From RGIG5612 sp045627365 (lineage in GTDB: Bacteria; Bacillota; Clostridia; Lachnospirales; Lachnospiraceae), in assembly GCA_045627365.1 (NCBI GenBank), contig JAZQNN010000045.1, forward strand, positions 1 to 25,742: a DNA stretch of 25,742 bases, read 5' to 3'. The notes under the pieces were generated by a model. It saw only the letters and a program-made list of their open reading frames with translations, was not told the origin of the DNA and made no database searches. Position 1 is the stretch's first letter. The number at the start of each line of letters is the position of its first letter. Positions 1-6,639 of the stretch are shown here, in pieces. Both the position numbers and the translations under genes were made by a program.

Positions 1-1003
1 AGGTACCCTCCTTGCTAAGGAAATGGCACGCCGCGTTAAGGACCTTGACTATCCGCTGCTTATCGCATCCGCTTATTCAGGATTCGTTATCTGGCACGCA
101 GGTCTTTCAGGATCCATCCCTCTGGCTCTTAACGGCGGATACAAAGTAGGCGAGCAGGTATTTACTGCATCTACAGCCAACACATTGTTCCATCCGATGA
201 ACCTTATCATGTGCGCAGTTATCGCCCTTACAATGGGTTTGGTAAACTACGCAATGCACCCGAAGCAGGGCCTTGCCAAGGTCGTTGATCCGGCTCTTCT
301 TATTGATGAAGAGGAGAAGGTTTACGACAAGAAGGAATCTCCTGCAACACGTATGGAGCATTCTCGTATCCTTTGGATCATCGTTTGTGTAGCAATGCTT
401 GGATACATCGTTTACTACTTCGCAACTCTTCCGGAAGGAACAAGCGTTGCAGCATCTCTTAACCTCAACATCGTTAACTTCATCTTCCTGTTCCTTGGAA
501 TCCTGATGCATGGCGATTTCAGACGTTACATTGATGCTCTTGAAGAAGCTGCCAAGGGCGCTGCCGGAATCATCCTTCAGTTCCCGTTCTACGCAGGTAT
601 TATGGGTCTTATGACAGCTGCTAATGCAGACGGCGTTTCACTCGCTTCTGTTATTTCCAACTTCTTCGTAAGAATTTCCAACAACATTACATTCCCGTTG
701 TTCACATTCCTGTCAGCAGGTATCGTAAACTTCTTCGTTCCTTCAGGCGGCGGCCAGTGGGCAGTACAGGGACCTATCGTTATGCCTGCAGCAGCAACGA
801 TGGGAATCGAACCGGGACGCGCAGCTATGGCTATTGCATGGGGCGATCAGTGGACAAATATGGTTCAGCCGTTCTGGGCTCTTCCTGCACTTGGCGTTGC
901 CAAACTTTCAGCAAGAGACATCATGGGCTACCTGATCATCGTCCTTCTGTTCACAGGACTTATCGCATGCTGCGGCTTCGTTCTTTGGGGCTGGTTGTTC
1001 TAG
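1..1003 (+). CDS. atoE: Short-chain fatty acid transporter, AtoE family (5' end cut by window)
   Basis: The reading frame is already open at the first codon (position 2), so the gene begins upstream. About 333 C-terminal residues are visible; the E. coli AtoE family member is about 440, so roughly the first quarter is missing. The protein is a polytopic membrane protein with several long hydrophobic segments and the family's glycine-rich signature PSGGGQWAVQGP (around 730-775). Family members move short-chain fatty acids such as acetoacetate or butyrate across the cytoplasmic membrane; the substrate here is inferred only. Codon use is rich in ATC, CTT and GTT and poor in ATA, like the SDR-thiolase-BKACE genes at the other end of the window and unlike phoH next door. 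It ends at TAG and is followed by a terminator, so it is probably the last gene of an upstream operon. Confidence 0.85.
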   Translation, partial: GTLLAKEMARRVKDLDYPLLIASAYSGFVIWHAGLSGSIPLALNGGYKVGEQVFTASTANTLFHPMNLIMCAVIALTMGLVNYAMHPKQGLAKVVDPALLIDEEEKVYDKKESPATRMEHSRILWIIVCVAMLGYIVYYFATLPEGTSVAASLNLNIVNFIFLFLGILMHGDFRRYIDALEEAAKGAAGIILQFPFYAGIMGLMTAANADGVSLASVISNFFVRISNNITFPLFTFLSAGIVNFFVPSGGGQWAVQGPIVMPAAATMGIEPGRAAMAIAWGDQWTNMVQPFWALPALGVAKLSARDIMGYLIIVLLFTGLIACCGFVLWGWLF

Positions 1004-1040
1004 TAAGTTTCTGATCAACTGAATAGTAGTTTGTGACTTT

Positions 1041-1077
1041 AAAGGCTTCACTTCCCGTTGCGGGACGTGAAGCCTTT
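1041..1077 (+). terminator. Terminator hairpin after the AtoE gene
   Basis: A long GC-containing hairpin begins 37 bases after the AtoE stop. Arms AAAGGCTTCAC (1041-1051) and GTGAAGCCTTT (1067-1077) pair perfectly, with an inner TCCCG/CGGGA stem and a TTG loop separated by one mismatch. The following tract is only moderately T-rich, but the near-symmetric A and T ends are typical of an intrinsic terminator. Confidence 0.85.
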
Positions 1078-1087
1078 GTGTTATAAT
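1058..1087 (+). promoter_or_regulatory. Possible promoter for the phoH operon, nested in the terminator
   Basis: A perfect TATAAT lies at 1082-1087, with TTGCGG at 1058-1063, 18 bases upstream and inside the descending arm of the AtoE terminator. A second perfect TATAAT at 1107-1112 has no good -35 partner but also lies upstream of the phoH start at 1138. Either could start the phoH-ybeY-flippase transcript. Confidence 0.4.
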
Positions 1088-1137
1088 GTATAGAAGTGTG
1101 CGCTGATATAATTTGCTTTGATAGAGGGTAAGATAAT

Positions 1138-2127
1138 TTGAGTGCTATTGAAAGTATAATCGATCTGCCTGCCGAGCAGATAAAGGAGATCTTCGGGGAA
1201 CTTGACGTGAATGTCAAGAAGATCGAGAAGGCTTTATTTGTCAAGGTGCTTTCCGGCCAGTCCGGGATCAAGATCATCGGAGAAAGTAAGGCCGTTGAAC
1301 GCGCGAGCGGGATCATCAAAGATATGGCTGCGCTCATAGATAAGGGCGGCACTGTTACGGCGCAGAACATAGATTACGCTATTTCACTTGCCAGGAAGAA
1401 TGAGGAGATCAACCTCAATGAACTTGAGGATGATATCATCTGTTATACGGTAAACGGCAAACCGATCAAGCCGAAGACATTCAATCAGAAGGCGTATGTT
1501 GACCAGATCGCGAAGAGCATGATCACTTTTGGCTTAGGACCTGCCGGAACCGGTAAGACATACCTTGCAATGGCAATGGCGATAGATGCCTTCAAGAAGG
1601 GCAATGTCGGACGTATCATACTGACAAGACCGGCGATCGAAGCCGGCGAGAACTTGGGATTTCTCCCGGGAGATCTGCAGAGCAAGGTCGACCCGTATCT
1701 CAGGCCTCTTTATGACGCTATTTATCAGATAATGGGCGGAGACAGCTATATAGCCAACTGTGAGAAAGGGCTTATAGAGGTCGCACCGCTTGCGTACATG
1801 CGCGGACGTACACTCGATAACGCTTTCATAATACTTGATGAGGCGCAGAATACGACACCTGCCCAGATGAAGATGTTCCTTACCAGAATAGGCTTCGGCT
1901 CAAAGGTAGTTGTAACGGGCGACCAGACGCAGAAGGATCTGCCGTATGGCCAGATATCGGGTCTGGATGTGGCAATAAAGGTACTTGAGGGGATAGAAGA
2001 CATATCTTTCGTAAGACTGTCGAGCGTGGACGTTGTAAGGCATCCTGTTGTTCAGAAGATCGTTGTAGCATACGAGAACTACGAGAAGAAGCTTTCGGAA
2101 CGCCAGAACCAGAGGGAGCACAAATAA
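1138..2127 (+). CDS. phoH: PhoH-family (YbeZ-type) ATPase
   Basis: This 329-residue protein has the PhoH/YbeZ P-loop ATPase layout. An N-terminal nucleic-acid-binding-like region covers about residues 1-100. The Walker A motif GPAGTGKT is at residues 134-141 and the Walker B-type DEAQN begins at 234. The start is TTG at 1138, supported by AGAGGG ending nine bases upstream; no in-frame ATG lies nearby. In other bacteria PhoH/YbeZ works with the YbeY endoribonuclease in ribosome and RNA metabolism. That partner follows here with a one-base overlap (TAATG), so the two are translationally coupled. The precise biochemical role of the family remains incompletely defined, but the family assignment is secure. 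Confidence 0.93.
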   Translation: MSAIESIIDLPAEQIKEIFGELDVNVKKIEKALFVKVLSGQSGIKIIGESKAVERASGIIKDMAALIDKGGTVTAQNIDYAISLARKNEEINLNELEDDIICYTVNGKPIKPKTFNQKAYVDQIAKSMITFGLGPAGTGKTYLAMAMAIDAFKKGNVGRIILTRPAIEAGENLGFLPGDLQSKVDPYLRPLYDAIYQIMGGDSYIANCEKGLIEVAPLAYMRGRTLDNAFIILDEAQNTTPAQMKMFLTRIGFGSKVVVTGDQTQKDLPYGQISGLDVAIKVLEGIEDISFVRLSSVDVVRHPVVQKIVVAYENYEKKLSERQNQREHK

Positions 2128-2615
2128 TGCATATCTATATTGAGAACGAAACAGACATCGCTTTTGATTTTGAAGGATATGACAAGACCATAGAGCTTGC
2201 TGTTAAGACCGTAGCAGCAGATAAGGACATTCCGGATGAACTGGACGTCAATGTCCTTATTGTAGATGCTGATGAGATGCATCAGATCAATCTGGAAAAC
2301 CGCGGGATAGATGACACCACTGATGTTTTGTCTTTCCCGTATTATGAATATGATGAGCCGGGCGTTTTTGAGGGCGAGATCTACGAGGATGAGGAGAATA
2401 TCCTGGGCGATATCATCCTTAACGCGGAGCGGATCAAATCACAGGCTGCAGAATACGGCCACAGCCAGATGAGAGAACTGGCCTTCTTAGTTGTCCACAG
2501 TATGCTTCATCTTACCGGATATGACCATATAGAAGAGTCTGACGGCGAGATCATGAGAGCAGAAGAAAAAAGGATGATGGATATAATCGGAATATCAAGA
2601 AATCAGGCAGAGTAG
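2127..2615 (+). CDS. ybeY: Endoribonuclease YbeY (rRNA maturation factor)
   Basis: This 162-residue cytoplasmic protein is a zinc-dependent single-strand endoribonuclease of the UPF0054 family, acting in 16S rRNA 3'-end maturation and ribosome quality control. The diagnostic metal-binding motif HSMLHLTGYDH, three histidines in the pattern HxxxHxxGxDH, is near residues 124-134. The N-terminal half has the usual acidic strands, including the 'TDVLSFP' motif. Length is normal for the family. The ATG overlaps the phoH stop by one base, and the TAG stop overlaps the next gene's GTG start by one base, so it is the middle gene of a tightly packed three-gene operon. Confidence 0.95.
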   Translation: MHIYIENETDIAFDFEGYDKTIELAVKTVAADKDIPDELDVNVLIVDADEMHQINLENRGIDDTTDVLSFPYYEYDEPGVFEGEIYEDEENILGDIILNAERIKSQAAEYGHSQMRELAFLVVHSMLHLTGYDHIEESDGEIMRAEEKRMMDIIGISRNQAE

Positions 2616-4273
2616 TGGCAAAAGATAAGAACAACACAAGCAATTTCATGGTCCAGGGAGCGCTCCTGGGCGCATCTTCAATAATCGTAAGGCTTATCGG
2701 CCTTATTTACCGTGTACCTCTTAACAATATACTGGGAGAGAAGGGCGTAGCATATTACGGAATCGCATTTGACGTGTATTCTGTTTTGCTGCTTCTTTCA
2801 TCATATTCACTTCCTTTGGCAGTATCCAAGATGGTATCCGCACGCGTTGCCAAGGGCGAATACAGGAATGTCAAGCGCCTTCTGGGAGTTGCGCTTTTGT
2901 TCTCACTGGCTTTAGGGCTGACTGCTTTCTGCATAACATTCTTCGGGGCTGAAGGGTTCGCAAGACTCCTTAACTTCGAGCAAAGTGCCTTCGCCCTCAA
3001 GATCCTTTCACCGGCGCTTATCATATTGTCGGTGCTCGGCGTACTTCGAGGTTTCTTCCAGGGACTCGGTACGATGGCACCTACTGCCGTATCCAATATA
3101 ATCGAGCAGATCGTTAACGCGATCGTCAGCATCGTAGCAGCTGCCATCATGTTCAAGGCAGCAACCAAGGTCGACGAGGCCGAGTGGGTCATGGCCAATC
3201 AGCCGGAAGCAAGAGGCGCGGGCGGCGGAACCTTAGGAACGGTTCTCGGTGCGGCTGCAGCGCTTGCTTTTATGATCATGCTGTATTTGGCATATCGCAG
3301 CAGCCTTGACAAAAAGGCGTTCAAGGACAAGACAAGCGCTAAGGAGCCTGTCTCCAATATGCTCAAGGTCATCACCATCACCATTATTCCGGTGATCCTG
3401 TGCACAACAGTATATAATCTTGGCTCGATACTTGATTCGGGTCTTTTCAGCCGTATTATGGCCGCTAAGGGCATGGAGCAGGATACGATCGATACTCTGA
3501 CAGGTATGTACAAGAATTACAGACTGATCGTCAACGTGCCTATTGCGCTTGCAAGCGCTCTGGCATCGTCCCTGATCCCGAGTATAGTAGCTTCCATGAC
3601 ACTGAAAAAACGCAGGGAAGTTATCATGAAGATCGAGTCAGCGGTCAAGCTTACCGTGCTTATATCTTTGCCGTGTGCGGTTGGTATCGGATGCCTGGCC
3701 AAGCCGATAGTAAACTTCCTGTTCAGCAGCAGTTCAGACCCTGATAAGGTCGCTCTCATGCTCATCCTCGGCTGCATTTCGGTCGTCCTTTACAGTATTT
3801 CGACGATCACCAACTCGATACTTCAGGGCATTGATAAGATGCGCCTTCCGGTCATTCATTCCGCGGCAGCGCTGCTTATACATATTGCGCTTCTGTCGCT
3901 CTTTATGTATATAACCGATGCAAATATTTTCGTTGTTGTTGTAACCGACGCACTTTTTGCGCTTACGGTGTGCATATTCAACCATCGTTCGCTTAAGAAG
4001 ATCCTTAACTACAAGCAGGAATACAAAAGGACATTCGGCCTGCCATGCATTTGCTCGGCCATAATGGGGCTGGTCGTTTTTCTGGTAAATAAAGGAATTT
4101 ATGCGATCATCCACAGTAATGCAGTATCGGTGCTTTTCAGCATTATCATTGCAGTGATCGTATATTTCGTATTATTGCTTCTTTTGAAAGCAGTGGATGA
4201 GGAAGAACTTAAGATGCTTCCGGGCGGCAGAAAGCTCACAGCGCTCGCAAGAAAGCTCAGACTGATAAAATAA
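2615..4273 (+). CDS. MOP-superfamily lipid flippase (SpoVB / YtgP-MurJ type)
   Basis: This 552-residue integral membrane protein has about fourteen hydrophobic segments and the opening pattern of SpoVB/YtgP proteins (GALLGASSIIVRLIGLIYR followed by PLNNILGEKG). B. subtilis YtgP, which can flip lipid II, is of similar length. A role in moving lipid-linked cell-wall precursor across the membrane is therefore likely, but SpoVB-like spore cortex functions cannot be excluded from sequence alone. The start is GTG at 2615, overlapping the ybeY stop (TAGTG), with only a weak ribosome site. Translation is probably coupled to ybeY. A short charged C-terminal tail follows the last membrane segment. A bidirectional terminator follows. 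Confidence 0.85.
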   Translation: MAKDKNNTSNFMVQGALLGASSIIVRLIGLIYRVPLNNILGEKGVAYYGIAFDVYSVLLLLSSYSLPLAVSKMVSARVAKGEYRNVKRLLGVALLFSLALGLTAFCITFFGAEGFARLLNFEQSAFALKILSPALIILSVLGVLRGFFQGLGTMAPTAVSNIIEQIVNAIVSIVAAAIMFKAATKVDEAEWVMANQPEARGAGGGTLGTVLGAAAALAFMIMLYLAYRSSLDKKAFKDKTSAKEPVSNMLKVITITIIPVILCTTVYNLGSILDSGLFSRIMAAKGMEQDTIDTLTGMYKNYRLIVNVPIALASALASSLIPSIVASMTLKKRREVIMKIESAVKLTVLISLPCAVGIGCLAKPIVNFLFSSSSDPDKVALMLILGCISVVLYSISTITNSILQGIDKMRLPVIHSAAALLIHIALLSLFMYITDANIFVVVVTDALFALTVCIFNHRSLKKILNYKQEYKRTFGLPCICSAIMGLVVFLVNKGIYAIIHSNAVSVLFSIIIAVIVYFVLLLLLKAVDEEELKMLPGGRKLTALARKLRLIK

Positions 4274-4308
4274 AAAGCGCACTAGGGCACCATAAAGAAA
4301 TGACTTTT

Positions 4309-4342
4309 AAAGACGTGGGACTTACAAAGTTCCCACGTCTTT
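4309..4342. terminator. Bidirectional terminator between convergent flippase and MATE genes
   Basis: Perfect 12-bp arms AAAGACGTGGGA (4309-4320) and TCCCACGTCTTT (4331-4342) enclose a 10-base loop. The right arm lies inside the last codons of the minus-strand MATE gene, whose stop is at 4322-4324, so one arm is protein-coding. The A and T ends would serve transcription from either side. Confidence 0.8.
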
Positions 4343-5662
4343 CCATTTGTAGCATCTCAGATAGATGAAGAAAATCAGTGAACTGAATGCCCACGAGATC
4401 GGGTATGCCCAGCCGATGACGCTGAACTCAGGTATGTAATTCAGTATGATCGAGATATAAATTACTCTGAACACGCACCAGAACGCGAGCATCGCGATCA
4501 TAGGGACAACGGCTTTGCCGCAGCCTCTTAAGACGCCCGATGCGCAGTGCGAATACGACAGAATGAAGTAGAATATCGTAACTATCCTGCAATGAATCGT
4601 TCCGAATTCGACAGCAGCCGGGTCTGAGCAGAACATCTTAAGGAACGCCGGTGCCCAGATGTACATTATGATGCCGATGAGCTGCGCCAGAACGACGCCG
4701 CTTATGACGCCGATAAACGCGCCTTTGCGGGCTCTTTCGGGCTTTCCCGCACCGAGATTTTGCGACACGAAGGTGGACATTGTGCTCGAGATAGAGGTGA
4801 TCGGTATGAATACGAAGCCTTCGATCTTGCTGTGCGCACCGATCCCGGCCATGGCAAATTCACCAAAGCCGTTGATCTGACTCTGGATCACCATATTTCC
4901 GATACTTAAAGCCGAATACTGGATGCCCGACGGCAGACCCTGCCTGATAACAGCCTTCATCATGTCGGGATAGAACTTCAGCTTCTTCAGGCTGATGGAT
5001 GTGAAATCGTTGCCTTTGCTCATGCGGATGATGCAGAGCACTACGCTGATGCCCTGAGCAATGACGGTCGCAAGAGAAGCTCCTGAAACGCCCCATTTGA
5101 AAACAGCAACAAAGATGAGATCAAGCACGATATTGATGACAGTTGAGATCAACAGGTAGATAACAGGCCTTTTACTGTCTCCTAAAGCTCTCATTATCGC
5201 GGTAAGGAAGTTGTACATGATGATGGTGCCGATGCCCGCAAAGTAGATCCTGAAGTAGGCAAGCGAATGCGGGTAGACCGTTTCCGGGGTCTTCATCCAT
5301 TGAAGGATATATGGGACCAGGATCAGGAAGATAACGGTCATTACGGCTGACGCGATCAGTCCGAAGAGAATGTTGGTGTGAATCGCGCGGTCAACATTGT
5401 ATTCATCTTTGGCGCCGAAATAACGCGAGATGACAACGCCTCCGCCGATCGCTATTCCGCTGAAGAAGCCTACAACGAAGAAAGAGAGATTGCCGGATGA
5501 GCTGACAGCGGCGAAAGACGCGTTGTCAGTAAAATTACCGATGACCCATGCGTCAGCAAGATTGTAGAACTGCTGCAGGAGCTGGCCAAGCATGATCGGT
5601 ATTGTAAAAGATATTAAACTTTTTATGATAGGACCTTCCGAAAGGTCGGTTGTTTTATTCAT
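4322..5662 (-). CDS. MATE-family efflux transporter
   Basis: This 446-residue protein has about twelve hydrophobic segments and the MATE hallmarks: an N-terminal 'IPIMLGQLLQQFYNLADAWVIGN' type helix, an 'ISRYFGAKD' loop, and the repeated 'SISSTMSTFVSQNLGAGKPERA' loop in the second half. MATE transporters export cationic drugs or metabolites using Na+ or H+ gradients; the substrate here cannot be predicted. It is a single minus-strand gene, convergent with the flippase and divergent from hsp20. No Shine-Dalgarno sequence precedes the ATG at 5662. A TAAAAT box lies only ten bases upstream, so the mRNA may have almost no leader. It is related in family, but not closely similar in sequence, to the second MATE gene at 10292-11662. 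Confidence 0.92.
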   Translation of the reverse strand: MNKTTDLSEGPIIKSLISFTIPIMLGQLLQQFYNLADAWVIGNFTDNASFAAVSSSGNLSFFVVGFFSGIAIGGGVVISRYFGAKDEYNVDRAIHTNILFGLIASAVMTVIFLILVPYILQWMKTPETVYPHSLAYFRIYFAGIGTIIMYNFLTAIMRALGDSKRPVIYLLISTVINIVLDLIFVAVFKWGVSGASLATVIAQGISVVLCIIRMSKGNDFTSISLKKLKFYPDMMKAVIRQGLPSGIQYSALSIGNMVIQSQINGFGEFAMAGIGAHSKIEGFVFIPITSISSTMSTFVSQNLGAGKPERARKGAFIGVISGVVLAQLIGIIMYIWAPAFLKMFCSDPAAVEFGTIHCRIVTIFYFILSYSHCASGVLRGCGKAVVPMIAMLAFWCVFRVIYISIILNYIPEFSVIGWAYPISWAFSSLIFFIYLRCYKWKDVGTL

Positions 5663-5672
5663 AACAGAGGTT

Positions 5673-5700
5673 ATTTTACTATCTTATATTTAAAAAACAA
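5673..5700 (-). promoter_or_regulatory. Possible promoter of the first MATE gene, nearly leaderless
   Basis: On the minus strand TTGTTT (5700-5695) and TAAAAT (5678-5673) are separated by 16 bases. The start codon follows ten bases after the -10 box, which would leave a leader of only a few bases. TATAAG a little upstream is an alternative -10 element. Confidence 0.4.
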
Positions 5701-5758
5701 GGAGAATAAGAGTACTGTGCTGCCTAATTTACAAAAACACAAAAAGTTCACAGAATAA

Positions 5759-5785
5759 TTAGCACTCAACGCTTGACAGTGCTAA
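5759..5785. promoter_or_regulatory. CIRCE operator (HrcA-binding site)
   Basis: TTAGCACTC, nine bases, then CAGTGCTAA matches the CIRCE consensus (TTAGCACTC-N9-GAGTGCTAA) at 17 of 18 positions; only the first base of the right arm differs. HrcA repressor binds this element at heat-shock genes in many Gram-positive bacteria. It overlaps the -35 box of the hsp20 promoter, the expected position for repression. Confidence 0.93.
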
Positions 5786-5801
5786 CAACGTGTGCTAAAT
5801 T
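5773..5801 (+). promoter_or_regulatory. Sigma-A type promoter of the hsp20 gene
   Basis: A perfect TTGACA (5773-5778) spans the CIRCE spacer and the first two bases of its right arm. It is followed after 17 bases by TAAATT (5796-5801), with an extended TG at 5793-5794. The transcript would carry a leader of about 80 bases before the start codon at 5892. Confidence 0.8.
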
Positions 5802-5891
5802 GTGTATAACAAATGAAACAGAGGCGAGGCTGCAGACCGGAACACCGGAGAAGACATGAGCTTCGCGCCACATATCAAGGAGGTATATAAC

Positions 5892-6317
5892 ATGTATTTA
5901 GCAAAGAGAAATTACGACATTTTTGATGAATTCTTTAAATCACCGTTTTTCAGCCAGCCATCAGAGCCGGCAACTAACAGCAGACTCATGAAGACCGATG
6001 TTCAGGAGAGAAAGGGAGACTATCTCATTGACATGGAACTTCCGGGAGTTGCCAAAGAAGACATCACAGCAGAACTTAAGGACGGCTATCTGACTGTAAC
6101 AGCCAAGAAGAGCGCACTTAAGAGTGAAGAGGACGAAGAGACCAAGTACATCCGTAAGGAACGCTTCGAGGGAGTCTGCAAGAGATCCTTCTACGTAGGC
6201 GAATATCTCAATCAGGATGATATCAAGGCAGAGTACAAGGATGGTATCTTAAGACTTCTGGTACCGAAGGAGCCGGAACCGATTCCTGAGGAACCGAAGC
6301 TGATCTCCATCGCGTAA
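5892..6317 (+). CDS. Small heat-shock protein, Hsp20 / alpha-crystallin family
   Basis: This 141-residue cytoplasmic holdase chaperone binds unfolding proteins under stress. The alpha-crystallin domain spans roughly residues 32-130, including 'ELPGVAKEDI', a 'YLTVTAKK' strand, an 'RSFYVGEYLNQDDIKAEYKDGIL' type region and the C-terminal ISI (IxI) anchor near residue 138 that docks oligomers. The start at 5892 is chosen because a perfect AAGGAGG lies eight bases upstream. An in-frame ATG at 5856 would add twelve residues but has no ribosome site and would place that AAGGAGG inside the coding region. The gene stands alone behind a CIRCE-overlapped promoter and a strong terminator, so it is probably HrcA-controlled and monocistronic. 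Confidence 0.93.
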   Translation: MYLAKRNYDIFDEFFKSPFFSQPSEPATNSRLMKTDVQERKGDYLIDMELPGVAKEDITAELKDGYLTVTAKKSALKSEEDEETKYIRKERFEGVCKRSFYVGEYLNQDDIKAEYKDGILRLLVPKEPEPIPEEPKLISIA

Positions 6318-6379
6318 AACATCAGCGGGCCATGCCCGACATGATACACCGGCATATCGATCTCCCACATAAAGCCGAA

Positions 6380-6414
6380 AAAAAGGACCTGAAGATTATC
6401 TTCAGGTCCTTTTT
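6380..6414. terminator. Bidirectional terminator shared by hsp20 and tRNA-Pro
   Basis: Arms AGGACCTGAAG (6384-6394) and CTTCAGGTCCT (6400-6410) pair perfectly around a five-base loop and extend through A- and T-runs on both outer sides. It ends hsp20 transcripts on the plus strand. On the minus strand it begins four bases beyond the tRNA 3' end. Confidence 0.9.
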
Positions 6415-6418
6415 GCGA

Positions 6419-6492
6419 TCGATGCGACAGGATTTGAACCTGCGGCCTCTGCGTCCCGAACGCAGCGCTCTACCAAGCTGAGCCACGCATCG
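6419..6492 (-). tRNA. tRNA-Pro, anticodon CGG
   Basis: Read on the minus strand, all four arms fold. Acceptor CGATGCG pairs with CGCATCG, the D stem is GCTC/GAGC, the anticodon stem is CTGCG/CGCAG with loop TTCGGGA (anticodon CGG, reading CCG), and the T arm has a GTTCAAATCC core. The discriminator base is A at 6419, and the CCA end is not encoded. Length is 74 bases. Confidence 0.96.
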
Positions 6493-6504
6493 CTGACTTG
6501 TGGT

Positions 6505-6533
6505 ATTATATGACAAAGATTTGAAATATTCCA
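6505..6533 (-). promoter_or_regulatory. Promoter of tRNA-Pro
   Basis: On the minus strand a perfect TATAAT lies at 6510-6505, about 12 bases before the mature tRNA 5' end. A weak TGGAAT (6533-6528) sits 17 bases upstream as a possible -35 box. Confidence 0.6.
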
Positions 6534-6574
6534 CTACTTTTTTTAACTTTTTTTGGCTTTTTAAAAACTCACCT

Positions 6575-6603
6575 TTGAAATTAACTCGGATTTATGCTTT
6601 AAT
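6575..6603 (+). promoter_or_regulatory. Promoter of proA
   Basis: TTGAAA (6575-6580), a 17-base spacer and TTTAAT (6598-6603) with an extended TG at 6595-6596 make a good sigma-A type promoter. The predicted transcript start near 6610 supports translation from the ATG at 6640 rather than from the upstream GTG at 6610. Confidence 0.75.
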
Positions 6604-6639
6604 ACGGCAGTGAGGAAAAGCAGTAAGGGAGGTTCTCCT

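Noticed and set aside
5856..5891. Upstream in-frame ATG for the hsp20 gene
   Set aside because: It has no ribosome site, would add an untypical N-terminus, and a perfect AAGGAGG is correctly spaced before the ATG at 5892.
6326..6338. Small CGGGC/GCCCG hairpin just after hsp20 as its terminator
   Set aside because: No T-run follows, and the much stronger hairpin at 6380-6414 serves that role.
6610..6639. Upstream GTG start for proA
   Set aside because: It coincides with the predicted transcript start and lacks a ribosome site, whereas AAGGGAGG precedes the ATG at 6640.
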